DNA from: Eukaryota sp. TZLM1-RC
Lineage: Eukaryota > Metamonada: BaSk clade
DNA: 64,000 bases
Assembly (NCBI GenBank): GCA_040285825.1
Contig: JAUPSS010000007.1
Coordinates: forward strand, 1,834,689-1,898,688
Reading direction: 5' to 3'
A program made the translations under genes and the position numbers. Under the pieces are notes generated by a model. The model was not told the DNA's origin. It saw nothing but the letters and a program-made list of their open reading frames with translations, and did not search any database. The stretch's first letter is position 1. Each line of letters opens with the position of its first letter. Below, one piece after another: positions 1 to 10,088 of the stretch.

Positions 1-421
1 AGGACAGCTTACACGTGGCAAGAGAGGAGAGAAGAGTGGGGAGATGGGATGAAGAGAGAAAGGAGTTTGTGAAAGAGAATACTGATAAACCTCCTCTTTC
101 TGACAATAGCTGTAACAGCGTTGTCAGAGATTCCATGGTGGTGTTTGAAAGTGGGCAATTCGAAATAGAAAGGGTATGTACATAAGGGAGAAGAAACTCA
201 CGCTCAGGAAAAGGCAAGGGGAGAGAGACTATGAATGTGGTGAGAGAAAGAAGGGCAGGTACAAGGTTATCTTCTGTTAAGCTTGGATCAGAGAACTCAA
301 TTTTGTGAATAAATGGTGGTGCATTGTTGATGGTTACATCAGTAAAGTTGTGAAAGATGGAAGGACAGACATCAGAACCATTGTCTAGACAATATTCTTC
401 ATAGTGAGCACCAAGATCCAT
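1..421 (-). CDS. 5' part of an unrecognised protein, running off the left edge
   Basis: An uninterrupted minus-strand frame starts with ATG at 421-419 and stays open for 140 codons to the window edge, so only the N-terminus is visible. The start reads MDLGAHYEEYCLDNG. After about residue 25 the protein is rich in Leu, Ser, Thr and Pro, with short hydrophobic stretches such as ALLSLTTFIVSLPLPFP, and suggests an alpha-helical or leucine-rich cytosolic protein. I recognise no domain. A GTGAGT sequence inside the frame (near 208) resembles a splice donor, but the frame stays open through it, so I do not infer an intron. The gene is transcribed away from the LINE debris that follows. Confidence 0.6.
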   Translation of the reverse strand, partial: MDLGAHYEEYCLDNGSDVCPSIFHNFTDVTINNAPPFIHKIEFSDPSLTEDNLVPALLSLTTFIVSLPLPFPEREFLLPYVHTLSISNCPLSNTTMESLTTLLQLLSERGGLSVFSFTNSFLSSSHLPTLLSSLATCKLS

Positions 422-512
422 GCTAATGGAACTCCTTTACACCAATAAAGTGATCTAAAAAACATAATTAAAAAAATATGGTTATTAATTTGAAAAATCT
501 TGGGAATCGACA

Positions 513-1122
513 CTTTTAGAAGCAAGGTTCACGGTGCTGTAAGAGACCAATTATATTGTATGTGTAAGTTGTAGAATTGAATCTTTTTTGGAACCTCTGT
601 TGTCAAATCTATTTGATGAAGATGATTTTCATAAGAATAATAAAGGTGATGTCATATTACCCGGATTAAATAAAACCTTCATTTTATTGGATGTAATGTC
701 TGTTGATCCTTGTAATGCCTCGAATGAAAAGCTTGTTAATTCTGAAATTCAAAATCCTCTTTCAAATGCTGAAAATCTCAAAATGAAAAAAATACAATGA
801 ACCATTATCCAAATTGTCCAACAAACAGCATGCAAAATACAATTTGTATCCATTTGTATTTTCTCTATTTGGTTCACTTGCTCCCACGGCTATACGCTTT
901 TTGGCAGATTTTGCAATGATTCTAAAGAGAAGAACTAACAGAAATTTCAACAGATTGTTTTGGCAAAAAGAATTGTGTTTTCTATTTTTAAGGGGATGTA
1001 GAAGATGGTTTCTGATGCTTTGCTTTCACTTGGATCTCACTATGAGAGAGCTACATCTAGTTGTTTTGTTTTGGGAGAGATGGATTATTAAGCTGTTGAT
1101 TTATAAGTCTTCTGATGAATGA
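513..1122 (+). mobile_element. LINE-like retrotransposon, family A, 3' fragment
   Basis: This is the last third of a non-LTR retrotransposon ORF. The translation closely matches the longest family A copy at 60.3-62.2 kb, including SVDPCNASNEKLVNSEI and NPLSNAEN. The homology begins inside the block just after the zinc-knuckle-like motif, so the copy is 5' truncated. A frame change near 790-815 breaks the ORF (frame 588-800, then 814-1122). It ends at the family A stop region, where the other copies end in GATGTTGATTTATA. It is non-functional debris. Confidence 0.75.
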
Positions 1123-1149
1123 ATCTTTTTTTTAAAAAATTATTGTACG

Positions 1150-1862
1150 CAATTGGCAAATTTGTACGTCTTAGCTTGGCTAAAGAAAAAAAATGCCGTT
1201 TTTGCAAACTTTTTGATTGATCTTGAAGACAGTTGCTCAAGTTGCCTAATCTCCCAAATTCCCAACATTTATGGCCATCTACTCAATGATCACCAATGGA
1301 CCACTGCAATGAGAATGAGATGTTTTCTATGGCCTTGTTCTTTACCAAATGATTTAATTTGTCGCTGCAAGAGTGTTGTTACGCTTTCCCATATTTTAAA
1401 CTGTAAGTATTTTATAACTTATCGCTCAATTGTTCATGACTCAGTTCGTGATCAATTATATGCCATGTGCAAAAGTTTCAATATAGAGGCATTTATTGAG
1501 CCACTAGTACGTAAGCTGTCTTCAGATCAAACTGAAGATTCCTTTGGTAAAAGAAGGGCAGATTTAGTAGCTCCAGGGATCGATGGTGTTCTCAATGTTG
1601 TAGATGTTGTCTCAGTTGATGTTTGCAAAAATTCTGCTGCTCGTTTAGTGTATTCCGCTGATTCGCCGTTATCTAATGCCGAAAAAAAGAAGATAAAAAA
1701 ATGTGAAGAGCCTTTGGCACAGTTAGGTAGAGTGGAACATGTGAAATATCAGTTTGTGCTGTTTGCAATTTCTCTTTTTGGCAATATTGGACTTTCAGGG
1801 TTGCACTTTTTGAAAATTTTAAAAAAGTGTTACTGAATAGGTCTGGTAAAACAATGAACTCC
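1150..1862 (+). mobile_element. LINE-like retrotransposon, family D, C-terminal fragment
   Basis: The open frame 1153-1836 encodes 227 residues of the region downstream of the reverse transcriptase in a LINE. It has the family signature: NAVFANFLIDLEDS, then ICRCKSVVTLSHILNCKYF (a C-x-C...H...C knuckle), then VHDSVRDQLYAMCKS and NVVDVVSVDVCKNS. It is related to families A and C but distinct, and matches the minus-strand chimera at 54.6-55.5 kb. The 3' end is interrupted by a family B insertion at 1874. Confidence 0.75.
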
Positions 1863-1873
1863 ACTTTCTGGTT

Positions 1874-2170
1874 TCCCATTGCTTTCCCATTTTCGATAAA
1901 TGGAAGATTATCAGTTGAAGCAGAAATTTTTTTGGATGACTTCCAAAAAATGGTGCAAGAAAAATCAATGAAAAGATTTGATATTTTTTTATGGCGTTCA
2001 CGGATTCAATTTGCCATTATTAATAGATTACCGCGGTGTTTCAGTCGAATTAGAGAAGCTTTAGCTAGACAGCAAGCAAATCAAGATTTTGTAGATGAAA
2101 TCTTGGTTCAATGATAGTCGTCCCATTAGTTATGATTTAATTTAATCAAGTGTGCAAATTCAATAAATAT
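1874..2170 (+). mobile_element. LINE-like retrotransposon, family B, 5'-truncated insertion with 11-bp target duplication
   Basis: About 300 bp of the family B 3' end. It encodes FPFSINGRLSVEAE through RIREALARQQ and EEILVQ-type ends, then a short 3' UTR ending AATTCAATAAATA. The sequence ACTTTCTGGTT lies directly before it (1863-1873) and directly after it (2171-2181), an exact 11-bp target-site duplication. This is the expected product of target-primed reverse transcription with heavy 5' truncation. It sits inside or next to the family D fragment. Confidence 0.85.
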
Positions 2171-2432
2171 ACTTTCTGGTTAAATAGAATTGTTTTTTGC
2201 ATTTTCAAGTCTATTCCAACAATGATTTCAAAGGCACTTTTAGCTATTGTTGTAAAATATGAACGTAATGCTGTGAGTAGGTTTAGTAATAGTGACGCTT
2301 GTTTGGAGGATATTGAATTCTAGATGGGTTTTTTATCTCAATAAATATTCCAGTTAAAAAAAATTAGCAAAAGCTTGGAATACCATACCCTTCGTTCACT
2401 TTCACCTTTAATCATAACTGTACACTTAACAT

Positions 2433-3443
2433 ATGTCTGACGTGTCTTCCAATAACTTCTTCTTCTCTGACGAAGAGTACAGCGATATAGTAGAAGACGA
2501 CACACTCTTTCCACAAATTAGAGAGGCTCAAATAGAACGAGGCCCTCTGTATTCTCAAGGTATTCACCTTCAACATCGATTAGCACGTTACTTTTCATAC
2601 AAACGGTCTATTCATGCATCTAATGAATCTGATGAAGAAGTTGAGACTTCTCAACCCCATACGGTAGATGGATCTGTCGAACAAGAACAACGTTATTTGC
2701 GAGCTCTCACAGAATTTGATCAAGCAAGAGAACAGCTCTTCTCTACGATTGAAGTCCAGGACGAAGCCGTTGAACTAGAGATGGACAAACTTAAAGAAAA
2801 GGAAGAAAAGCTTGCTGATTTGCGCCAAACTTCAAAGCAATTACGCCTATCAATTGCTGAAGATGCTATGCATTCAACCACAAAGAAACCATTATCGGTC
2901 AAACAATTGGAAAAACTCGAAAACCAGCTTCAAACTGCAGATGAAGAAGTGTCGAGGGAAAGGTTAGTCAATATCCATTTGAATAAGCAATTGCTAAAAT
3001 ATGAGGGAGGGTTCCAAAAGAAGGACGAAGGGCCTCAGCTGATTGACTTTGAGCAATTACGACTGGAAAATCATTCATTTAGTGATAAAATTGAGGAACG
3101 TAATGAAGAATTAATGGTATTAAAGAAGAAGATTAACTCTACTATTCAAATGATTAGTCACATCAAGCAGAAATTTACTTTTGTAGAAGCAAATAATGAT
3201 AGAATGAGATCTAATCTAACTTTACTAGATGAAGATTTATCAGCACACAGAGATGCACTTACGAAACTGAAAAGAGTGAAGGAACAGTTAAGAACGGAAA
3301 GTAATGAATTGCGTAATCAGACAGGGTTGATTGGTAATCCAGTTCTATATGAAGATTTTTTAAATAGAGAGTCGAGAATAGAAGAATTAAAAATCAAGGC
3401 TGAAGAATTAAAAAGTGAGTTGCTTCAATACCAGAAAGTATAA
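2433..3443 (+). CDS. CCDC96/FAP184-like ciliary coiled-coil protein
   Basis: A 336-residue single-exon protein. The N-terminal 80 residues are acidic and low in structure. From about residue 95 to the end it is almost entirely coiled coil. The C-terminal half carries the conserved core of the CCDC96/CCDC113 family (DUF4201): ENHSFSDKIEERNEELMVLK, FVEANNDRMRSNLTLLDE, and the tail motif NELRNQTGLIGNP followed by LYEDFLNRE. Known members (FAP184 in Chlamydomonas) are axonemal proteins tied to the radial-spoke/nexin linker region, so the role inferred here is ciliary. The first ATG follows the LINE debris by about 250 bp. The closest paralogue CCDC113 is the main alternative. Confidence 0.85.
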   Translation: MSDVSSNNFFFSDEEYSDIVEDDTLFPQIREAQIERGPLYSQGIHLQHRLARYFSYKRSIHASNESDEEVETSQPHTVDGSVEQEQRYLRALTEFDQAREQLFSTIEVQDEAVELEMDKLKEKEEKLADLRQTSKQLRLSIAEDAMHSTTKKPLSVKQLEKLENQLQTADEEVSRERLVNIHLNKQLLKYEGGFQKKDEGPQLIDFEQLRLENHSFSDKIEERNEELMVLKKKINSTIQMISHIKQKFTFVEANNDRMRSNLTLLDEDLSAHRDALTKLKRVKEQLRTESNELRNQTGLIGNPVLYEDFLNRESRIEELKIKAEELKSELLQYQKV

Positions 3444-3621
3444 GTTAATAGAGTAGAGTTGTATCAAAAGGTGGTTTATTATTTATAATTTTGATTATTT
3501 ATAATTTTTGTATTATATACTGAATAAATTGGTTGGCCATAAATTTCTGACGTTTTATAATAAATAAAATATCGATGAATTTTATTTTAGATGAATTTTA
3601 TTTATTGAATTAGATAATTAT

Positions 3622-4418
3622 TCAACGATTCCTCAGAGAATAACTCTTTCCCTTGAAAGTCAATCCTTCATCCTTAGGTTCTTCCTTATTTACAGGCATT
3701 TCCATCTCTTCACCCCACCCACAAATGTTGTATCCAAACTCCTTTACCCAGGAGGGTGCTGTATCCTCCACTTTGGGCTCAGGTTTTGGTTCTTTATAGC
3801 CAACAGGGGCCTCAAACTCTGTCACGACATCAGTGTCGATTAAAGAAACGGCATCTGCTGGTTGTAAATCTAGTATATTTAAATCAAAAGTCTTGTCACC
3901 AAATTTGATTCTAATGGTGTCCCCTACAGTAAAAGTTGGGTAATTGCGGAGTTGGTATTCAAGAACAGCCTTGGGTTGTTCTATTTCAAGGAAATCTGTT
4001 GATAGGGGTTGTAAACGCACAAAACTGCCTTTTGGAAGTCGAACATATTCAATAGTGATACGTTCCTCCATTTCAACACCAAGGTTCTCCATCATCCATA
4101 GAGGCATATAAACGAAGCCTGGACGTGCTGAGAACTCAGAGACACCTGCATGAGTGAATTGTCCCGTCCTGTTGTTTGTTAGGCGAAACATAAAAGGATA
4201 CTCTAATTCTGAAGAATCTAAGATAAGCAGGATGAGTGAGACTTACATAAATCATTTAGAGACCGTTCAGGTAGTATAATATTGCCAGTAAATTCATATT
4301 GTTCTTTTCCTTCAATTGCTAAAGGTGCAACGGAAAAAGTCCGCTTGAATGATCGTGATGGTCTACCTCGAAACCCTGGTATGGTAGATCGGGAAAATGG
4401 ACTAGGAAATCGATCCAT
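3622..4418 (-). CDS. UFD1: UFD1, ubiquitin fusion degradation protein 1 (two exons)
   Basis: UFD1 partners with NPL4 as a substrate adaptor of the p97/VCP (Cdc48) segregase in proteasomal and ER-associated degradation. Exon 1 (4418-4247) encodes the N-terminal lead and GNIILPERSLNDL. Exon 2 (4217-3622) continues with FRLTNNRTGQFTHAGVSEF, YMPLWMMENLG, FLEIEQPKAVLEYQLRNYPT and FEAPVGYKEP, all UFD1 hallmarks. A 29-nt intron (4246-4218, GTAAGT...TTAG) joins them in frame: 172 + 596 nt = 256 codons, giving 255 aa, shorter than animal UFD1 because the C-terminal tail is reduced. Its ATG lies 97 bp from that of the divergent RRM gene, so the two may share a bidirectional promoter. Confidence 0.93.
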
Positions 4419-4515
4419 GCAAACAAAATGTGAAAAAAATCCAATATATCTCTTTCTTACAGATGCTCTGATAATCGCTTCCTCATTTAAGGATTTCTTT
4501 GGGTCTTATCACTTG

Positions 4516-5415
4516 ATGTCTTCTACACCTTCGTTCAAACTCTTTGTAGGACAAGTACCACGTAGTTTTACCGAACATGAGCTTCATCAGCTTTTCAGAA
4601 AATATGGACCACTTCAAGAGGTTGCTTTAGTGCGTGATCGTAAAACAGGTGCTTCTAGAGGATGTGCATTTGTTCGATTTTCTGAACGTGAATCCGCCGA
4701 CGCAGCTATCGCCGACCTTCACAACCGTTTGGTACTTCATAATGCCAGACATCCATTACAAATACGTTATGCTAATGGTCCTGAGAGAGATCAAGTTGCC
4801 ATCTCATCCAGGCCCAGATATGAACCCACACCTGAAACTGCTAAAACCAAGCTGTTCTGTGGGATGCTGGGTCGTAATATAACTGAAATTCAGTTACACA
4901 TGATGTTTAGTCAGTTTGGTGATATTGATGAGATTGTATTACTTCGAGATGCAACTGGTCGTTCTCGGCGATGTGCCTTTGTGCGTCTCAAGTCTAGAGA
5001 GGCCGCTGAAAAGGCAGTCGCCTCCCTTCATGAACGAGTTCATTTTGACGATGCACCAGCACCTTGTGTATGTAAGTTTGCAGCTGAGGAGGAACAGGGG
5101 GAGCTGATAAGGACTGAGTTTTTGGAGGGGGAAGGGGATTCATCCTATGAGGAAGGTCCTAGTGGTGCCAATTTGGTTATTTATGGTCTTGGGCCCAAGT
5201 TTTCGGTTTCTAAACTGTTGGGTTTGTTTTCAGAATTTGGAACAGTCATTAATAGTACTTTATACAAATCAAAGTCATCACAAGGGGAGATTTATTACGC
5301 CAGACTTGCTTTTAATACTGCAGAGGCTGCGGTTGAAGCAACAGAAGCATTGAATGGACAAGAAATAGATGGATGTTTGCTTACAGTTATTCGAAAAAAG
5401 ATTGAAGTTCCATAA
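4516..5415 (+). CDS. Three-RRM RNA-binding protein, CELF/Bruno-like
   Basis: A 299-residue protein made almost entirely of three RNA-recognition motifs. RRM1 is at about residues 4-85 (KLFVGQVPRSFTEHELHQLF with RNP1 RGCAFVRF). RRM2 is at about 112-190 (KLFCGMLGRNITEIQL with RNP1 RRCAFVRL). RRM3 is at about 215-297 (NLVIYGLGPKFSVSKLLGLF). Two tandem RRMs, a spacer and a C-terminal RRM is the CELF/Bruno layout, proteins that act in splicing, translation and mRNA decay; here the spacer is only about 25 residues. I chose the ATG at 4516 because it directly precedes RRM1. An upstream in-frame ATG at 4282 would overlap UFD1 exon 1 on the other strand. Confidence 0.85.
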   Translation: MSSTPSFKLFVGQVPRSFTEHELHQLFRKYGPLQEVALVRDRKTGASRGCAFVRFSERESADAAIADLHNRLVLHNARHPLQIRYANGPERDQVAISSRPRYEPTPETAKTKLFCGMLGRNITEIQLHMMFSQFGDIDEIVLLRDATGRSRRCAFVRLKSREAAEKAVASLHERVHFDDAPAPCVCKFAAEEEQGELIRTEFLEGEGDSSYEEGPSGANLVIYGLGPKFSVSKLLGLFSEFGTVINSTLYKSKSSQGEIYYARLAFNTAEAAVEATEALNGQEIDGCLLTVIRKKIEVP

Positions 5416-5524
5416 ATATGTGAATATGTAAAGTGGTTTAATTTACCTCAAAATGAAACATATTCTAAATAACAGTTCTGAAATCAAATATGTTCACACA
5501 GATTTATACAATTTATTTTAGGAT

Positions 5525-6712
5525 CTAATTTAAGAGATTTTCAACTACACATGCATGACCTTCTCCCCCACCAACACACAAAGCAGCTAATCCATGCCTC
5601 TTCTTTTCATCTCGGAGGGCATAGAGCAATGCAACAAGACGAATACATCCAGAAGCTCCCAATGGGTGAGTTAGAGAAATTCCACCACCTCTAATATTAA
5701 CCTTGTCCATATCAAGACCTAAAATCTTGACATTGGCCAAAACCACGGCAGCAAAGGCTTCATTAATGTCAAATAAATCAACATCTTCTTTGGTCATACC
5801 AGCTCTTTTAAGAGCCTTTTCAGCAGCTAGAACTGGAGCGATAGTAAAGTGAAGAGGATCTCTGGCACCATCGGCAGAGGCGACAATCTTTGCCATTGGG
5901 GTAAGACCATGGCGTTGGGCAAACTCCAATGAAGCCAAAACGACAGCAGCAGCACCATCACCGATAGCAGATGCGTTAGCAGGAGTAATTGTTCCTTCCT
6001 TCTTAAAACAGGGTTTGAGAGTTCTCATTTTGGCAAAGTTTGCTTTGCTGACTTGTTCGTCTTGTGTGATTTTGTTTACCTTACCACGGGAAGAAATCTC
6101 AACAGGAACAACTTCATCGTGGTTATCACCTTCCCACCACTGTTGGGCACGTTTGTAAGACATTTCAGAGTAATCATCTTGTGCTTCTCTGGTCAAATCA
6201 TATTCTTCGGCAGTAGTTTCAGTATTGAGACCCATGTGTTGGTTGTTGAAGGGGTCCCACAGGCCGTCATTGATGAGACTATCAACAATTTCTCCATTTC
6301 CCATACGGAGTCCGGCACGAGCCTTGGGAATCATATAAGGAGAGTTGGACATTGATTCAGATCCACCAGCCAAAACACATTCAACATCTCCTGACAAGAT
6401 GGATTGTGCAGCAAAATGGACAGCTTTGAGTCCAGAGGCACAAACCTTGTTTATAGAGGTGCAAGAGATTGATTCTGGGAGACTGGCCTTAAGGACAGCT
6501 TGGCGACAAGGATTTTGGCCACCACCACCTTGAAGAACATTTCCAAGATAGGCAGCATCAATGTCAGATTCAGAAATACCTGCTCGGCGAACAGCTTCCT
6601 TGAATACAACAGCACCAAGGTCGGATGATGACATTGAAGACAAAGAACCTTGAAAACAGCCAAGTGGAGTTCTGCAGGCTGATAAAATGACAACAGTGTT
6701 AGATGGATCCAT
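5525..6712 (-). CDS. Acetyl-CoA acetyltransferase (thiolase)
   Basis: A 395-residue, full-length thiolase that condenses two acetyl-CoA to acetoacetyl-CoA or runs the reverse thiolysis. The acylated nucleophile is Cys91 in INKVCASGLKAV. The NEAFAAV motif, the GASGC block and the C-terminal CVGGGEGHACVVENL carry the remaining active-site residues. The last has Glu-Gly-His where many thiolases have a Met/Gln-Gly dipeptide. There is no N-terminal extension, so a cytosolic location is likely. It is single-exon and converges tail-to-tail with the RRM gene (109 bp between stops). ACAATATCTGTAGGA directly precedes the ATG and resembles the sequence before three other starts in the window. Confidence 0.93.
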   Translation of the reverse strand: MDPSNTVVILSACRTPLGCFQGSLSSMSSSDLGAVVFKEAVRRAGISESDIDAAYLGNVLQGGGGQNPCRQAVLKASLPESISCTSINKVCASGLKAVHFAAQSILSGDVECVLAGGSESMSNSPYMIPKARAGLRMGNGEIVDSLINDGLWDPFNNQHMGLNTETTAEEYDLTREAQDDYSEMSYKRAQQWWEGDNHDEVVPVEISSRGKVNKITQDEQVSKANFAKMRTLKPCFKKEGTITPANASAIGDGAAAVVLASLEFAQRHGLTPMAKIVASADGARDPLHFTIAPVLAAEKALKRAGMTKEDVDLFDINEAFAAVVLANVKILGLDMDKVNIRGGGISLTHPLGASGCIRLVALLYALRDEKKRHGLAALCVGGGEGHACVVENLLN

Positions 6713-6763
6713 TCCTACAGATATTGTTTAAGGTAAGAAAAATGAGTGAATGAAATATAATCA

Positions 6764-8080
6764 TTGTTTGAAAAGTTCAACTCAATTTCCGATAAAATTG
6801 ACCGAATTGACTTTAATCATATATTTCGATCTACAAATCCTCTTATCACTAGGTCTTTGGCCCAGAAGTATGATGAATACGTGCAAACGTTTTGTCACAA
6901 TTACTGGGATGTAAAATGTTCCAAAATCCAGATCATGCCTATCGTGGTCCACATTATGGCGGTTTAGGTTGGGCGAAGGCTTCTATTCTTACTTCTTGTG
7001 CTTAATGACAACGCAAAGTTCTACTGTTTTTGCATTAAATGAAGAAATTTGAAAAATTGATGTAGAAAAATGGAGTTGATGCTTTCCCCAATCATTCAAT
7101 GGCAATATTCCAGAAAAAAGTCTTTTAAATTTAAAATACACTCTTCGAACATTACAGAAACGATTGACTGGAATGTATGAAAATAATCTTCATAATATTA
7201 TATGCAGCTCGGCTGTTTTAAATCCAGATCTTCACTCATTGTTATTGGAAAAGGGTGTTTGTGAAAATGAGTCATCAGATTATTCACTTTTTGTAACCAT
7301 TGTACCACCAAGATTTGAACTGTGTGCTACTAATGAAGCATTTGTAACAAAAATGAGATTATATTTGAATATCCCCATTAATCAATTATTATTAAAAGAA
7401 AATGTATTTGTTCGAATTCACCTCAACTCACTTTGCGCCGTGCTCTGAATTGTTCTAAATTGATAACTTATTGTTCTTCATTACATGATGCTGTTAGAGA
7501 CACTGTTTTCAATATGGCACAAACTGCAAGAATTTCGTGTATCAAAGAGCCCCTGCTGAAGGAAACACTTTCTCTGAATAATTTTGGTTCTGATGATACA
7601 GGTGATGTATACTGTGATTGGATTGATAATTCTGAAGCTATTGTTGTCTCATGTAATGTTGCAAAAAATACTTTGGTTCACAGAAGAAAACTTAATCCTG
7701 TGACTGCTCTTGATTTTAAAGCAAAAGAGAAACATAGAAAAAATGATAAAGATATTGAAGAGGCTAATGCCGATAGAAATACACTGGTTTTTATTGCTTT
7801 CCCATTTTCGATAAATGGAAGATTATCAGATGAAGCAGAAACTTTTTTGAATGACTTCCAACAAATGGTGCAAGAAAAAACAGTGAAAAGATTTGATATT
7901 TTTTATGGCGCTCTCGGATTGAATTTGCCATTATTAATAGGTTACCTTGGTTTTTCAATCGAATTAGAGAAGCTTTAGCTAGACAGCAAGCAGATCAAGA
8001 TTTTGTAGAGGAAATCTTGGTTCATTGAATTTCGTAACATTAGTTATGAATTAATTTTATTAAGTGTGCAGATTCAATAA
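6764..8080 (+). mobile_element. LINE-like retrotransposon, family B, long decayed copy
   Basis: A family B copy broken into several frames. Near 6937-7000 it encodes GGLGWAKASIL, the counterpart of GGIRFTKSSILC in family A. Frames 7164-7448 and 7433-7978 carry the middle, with HDAVRDTVFNMA, and the C-terminal FPFSINGRLS block. The 3' end around 8030-8080 matches the other family B ends (AAGTGTGCAGATTCAATAAA). Multiple frameshifts and stops mean it is dead. It shows that the short B fragments elsewhere derive from a LINE-type ORF. Confidence 0.7.
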
Positions 8081-8249
8081 ATTTAATAAACAAGATAAAA
8101 TCATAAATACCATTTAATTTCAATTTATGGTAGAATTTGTGGGTGTTTTTGCTGTGTATCCTGTGATGAAAATTCCTCTTCTACTTGCCTTTGTTCCTTT
8201 TAAAACCGACATTGAGTTTCATGAAGATAATCCTGACAATGGTCAAAAA

Positions 8250-8600
8250 CCATTGTCCAAGAGCATGTGTTCAAAGCAACACTGTCATTAAAAAAGTTTG
8301 GTTCTGATGATAGAGCTGCTATTTACTGTCATTGGATCGACAACTCTGAGGTTGTTGTTGATTTTATCTCCTGTAATGTTGTTGCTAATGACACTTTGGT
8401 TCATAGAAGAAAACTATGCTCTAAATGCTTTAGCATACAAAGCCAAGAAAAAACATAGAAAATATGACAAAGATACCGAAGAAGCTTATGCTGATAGAAA
8501 CAGACCACTTGGTTTTATTGCTTTTCCATTTTCTATAAATGGAAAACTGTCAATAGAAGCAGGAACTTTTTTGAATGATTTCCAAATGTTGTAAGGGGCC
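8250..8600 (+). mobile_element. LINE-like retrotransposon, family B, internal fragment
   Basis: A second, more diverged family B piece directly after the previous copy. It has SLKKFGSDDRAAIYCHWIDN in one frame, matching SLNNFGSDD...YCDWIDN at about 7570-7625, then FPFSINGKLSIEAGTFLNDF in the next frame. It stops abruptly near 8595 without the 3' UTR. Confidence 0.65.
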
Positions 8601-8604
8601 TTTC

Positions 8605-8800
8605 AGGTAAAATTTTGACTGGATGTCTACGTCTTCGATGGGGCATTTTTTTAGTGCCCTTTAACTGTGTTTTTTTGGTTTTGTTGGCATCAGGGTCACT
8701 TTTCATTTCATTTTTTGATCTTCTTTTCTTTTTCGGTGGTTCATCCAGCTCATCTGTGTTTTCTGAGTCATTATTTTAACCTTCAAAGGTCAAAAGCAGT
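8605..8800 (-). pseudogene. Lys/Arg-rich coding remnant
   Basis: On the minus strand a frame with one TAA (near 8777) reads TNGNELLLTFEG, then NNDSENTDELDEPPKKKRR and a further basic stretch ending near HRRRRHPVKILPERPL. The composition (acidic patch followed by nuclear-localisation-like basic clusters) looks coding rather than random. It could be the 3' end of the broken gene at 8896-9824, or an unrelated remnant cut by the family B fragment. Confidence 0.3.
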
Positions 8801-8895
8801 TCATTACCATTAGTTTTCAATAAAAAATTTTTTAAATCTATTTTTCAAACTTTGTCTGTTGATATTAAATTTTTGGTTTGAATTCAATTTGAAAT

Positions 8896-9824
8896 TCATT
8901 GTTTGAATATTCGTTTCAGACTTGTATTGTTGATAAGCTTTGTTTTGGAAGATGATCCTTCAATAAGTGGAATTTTTTTCACAGACTGGAAAACATGTGA
9001 AGGTACCTCAAGAAATTTTGAACCCTTATGAGAAGCTAAAGGTATTATTCTAAATTTCTTCCAGCAAAGCATATGAGAAAAGAAAGTGAGTAAGTATTGT
9101 GAAATTTTAAGATTAAAGAGAAAAAGCTCACCAATTTCCTTTGATGAAAAGGTGAATTTACCATGTGAAATCAGTAGGAAATCAGTGGCAGGAAATCTTT
9201 GAAGGAGATTCAAGATAAACTTACATGCATCCAATAAAAAGAATCTTTCTCTTGAATTATTCAGATTGAAATTGAGGTAGTGTTCAAGAACAGAATAAAC
9301 AACTACTTTCTCGGATTGGGCTAAGGGTTCATCTGGCAAAAGAGAGATAAGATAATTGGCACAGACATTCGTTTTATCTAGAGCTCTACAATGAGCACGA
9401 ATAAAGTTTTTTGTCCAGGATTGACAAATTTTAGGTAAACTTGTCTTCACGTTAGACGCCAATTGACGAGCCCGACAAGCAAGGTAAGGAGAAAGCATTT
9501 TTTAGTGATAAAATTACAATTCTGAGACTGCAGCCAAGCATTGAGAAAAAGATTGAATGAATTTCTATAAGGCACTAAAGAATTTTCCCACAATGAAACA
9601 AGAGACCTGTCTTGTGGGCATTCTGGAAGAAATCCACTGTAAAAGATATGGAGTAATTGGCGTTGGCCTTTAGATGTGGAAGGCTTAGGAAAAGAACCAG
9701 TGGTGATGACGGTCAAATAGAGATACCATACATCCTGTTCCACTAAAGCTCTAGATGCCAACGGAAAATTTAGAAGAAAAGATTGAAGCAATAAAGAAGC
9801 TTCATGACAAATCTCGGTGACCAA
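8896..9824 (-). CDS. Unrecognised helical protein in two frames (intron or frameshift)
   Basis: Two overlapping minus-strand frames look coding: 9824-9447 (ALVEQDVWYLYLTVITTGSF, FYSGFLPECPQDRSLVSLWE) and 9498-8896 (YLISLLPDEPLAQSEKVVVY, DACKFILNLLQRFPATDFLL). Both are leucine-rich and helical. The upper frame has no ATG. A possible first exon begins at an ATG near 9892, joined through a 55-nt GTATGC...CGAG intron. The junction of upper to lower frame needs an intron of length 2 mod 3 or a frameshift, and I could not find a clean GT-AG pair. I recognise no family. The gene is head-to-head with the RCC1-BTB gene. Confidence 0.45.
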
Positions 9825-10088
9825 AGGAAGGTCAGTCCGAGTTCAGTGCACAAGACCGAGTGCATACACGTGACACAGGGTGGGTGTCTGTCATGTAGTG
9901 AGAATAAAGAGCTCATCTATCAAATTTTACACTTGTCGCCCCATTTTCGACTTCTGGTTGCCTGTTCTGGAAGGTTTTTAACCCTCAACTTGGTTTTGGG
10001 AGGTTTTCACTATTCCCACACTTTCCACTACGTTCATAAACTAGGTCTCCTTTGTAAAAGTTTCTGGAATTTCACCTCTATGTAACTC

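Noticed and set aside
4282-4515. Longer N-terminus for the three-RRM protein
   Set aside because: The extension overlaps UFD1 exon 1 on the other strand and has no similarity to the family; the ATG at 4516 directly precedes RRM1.
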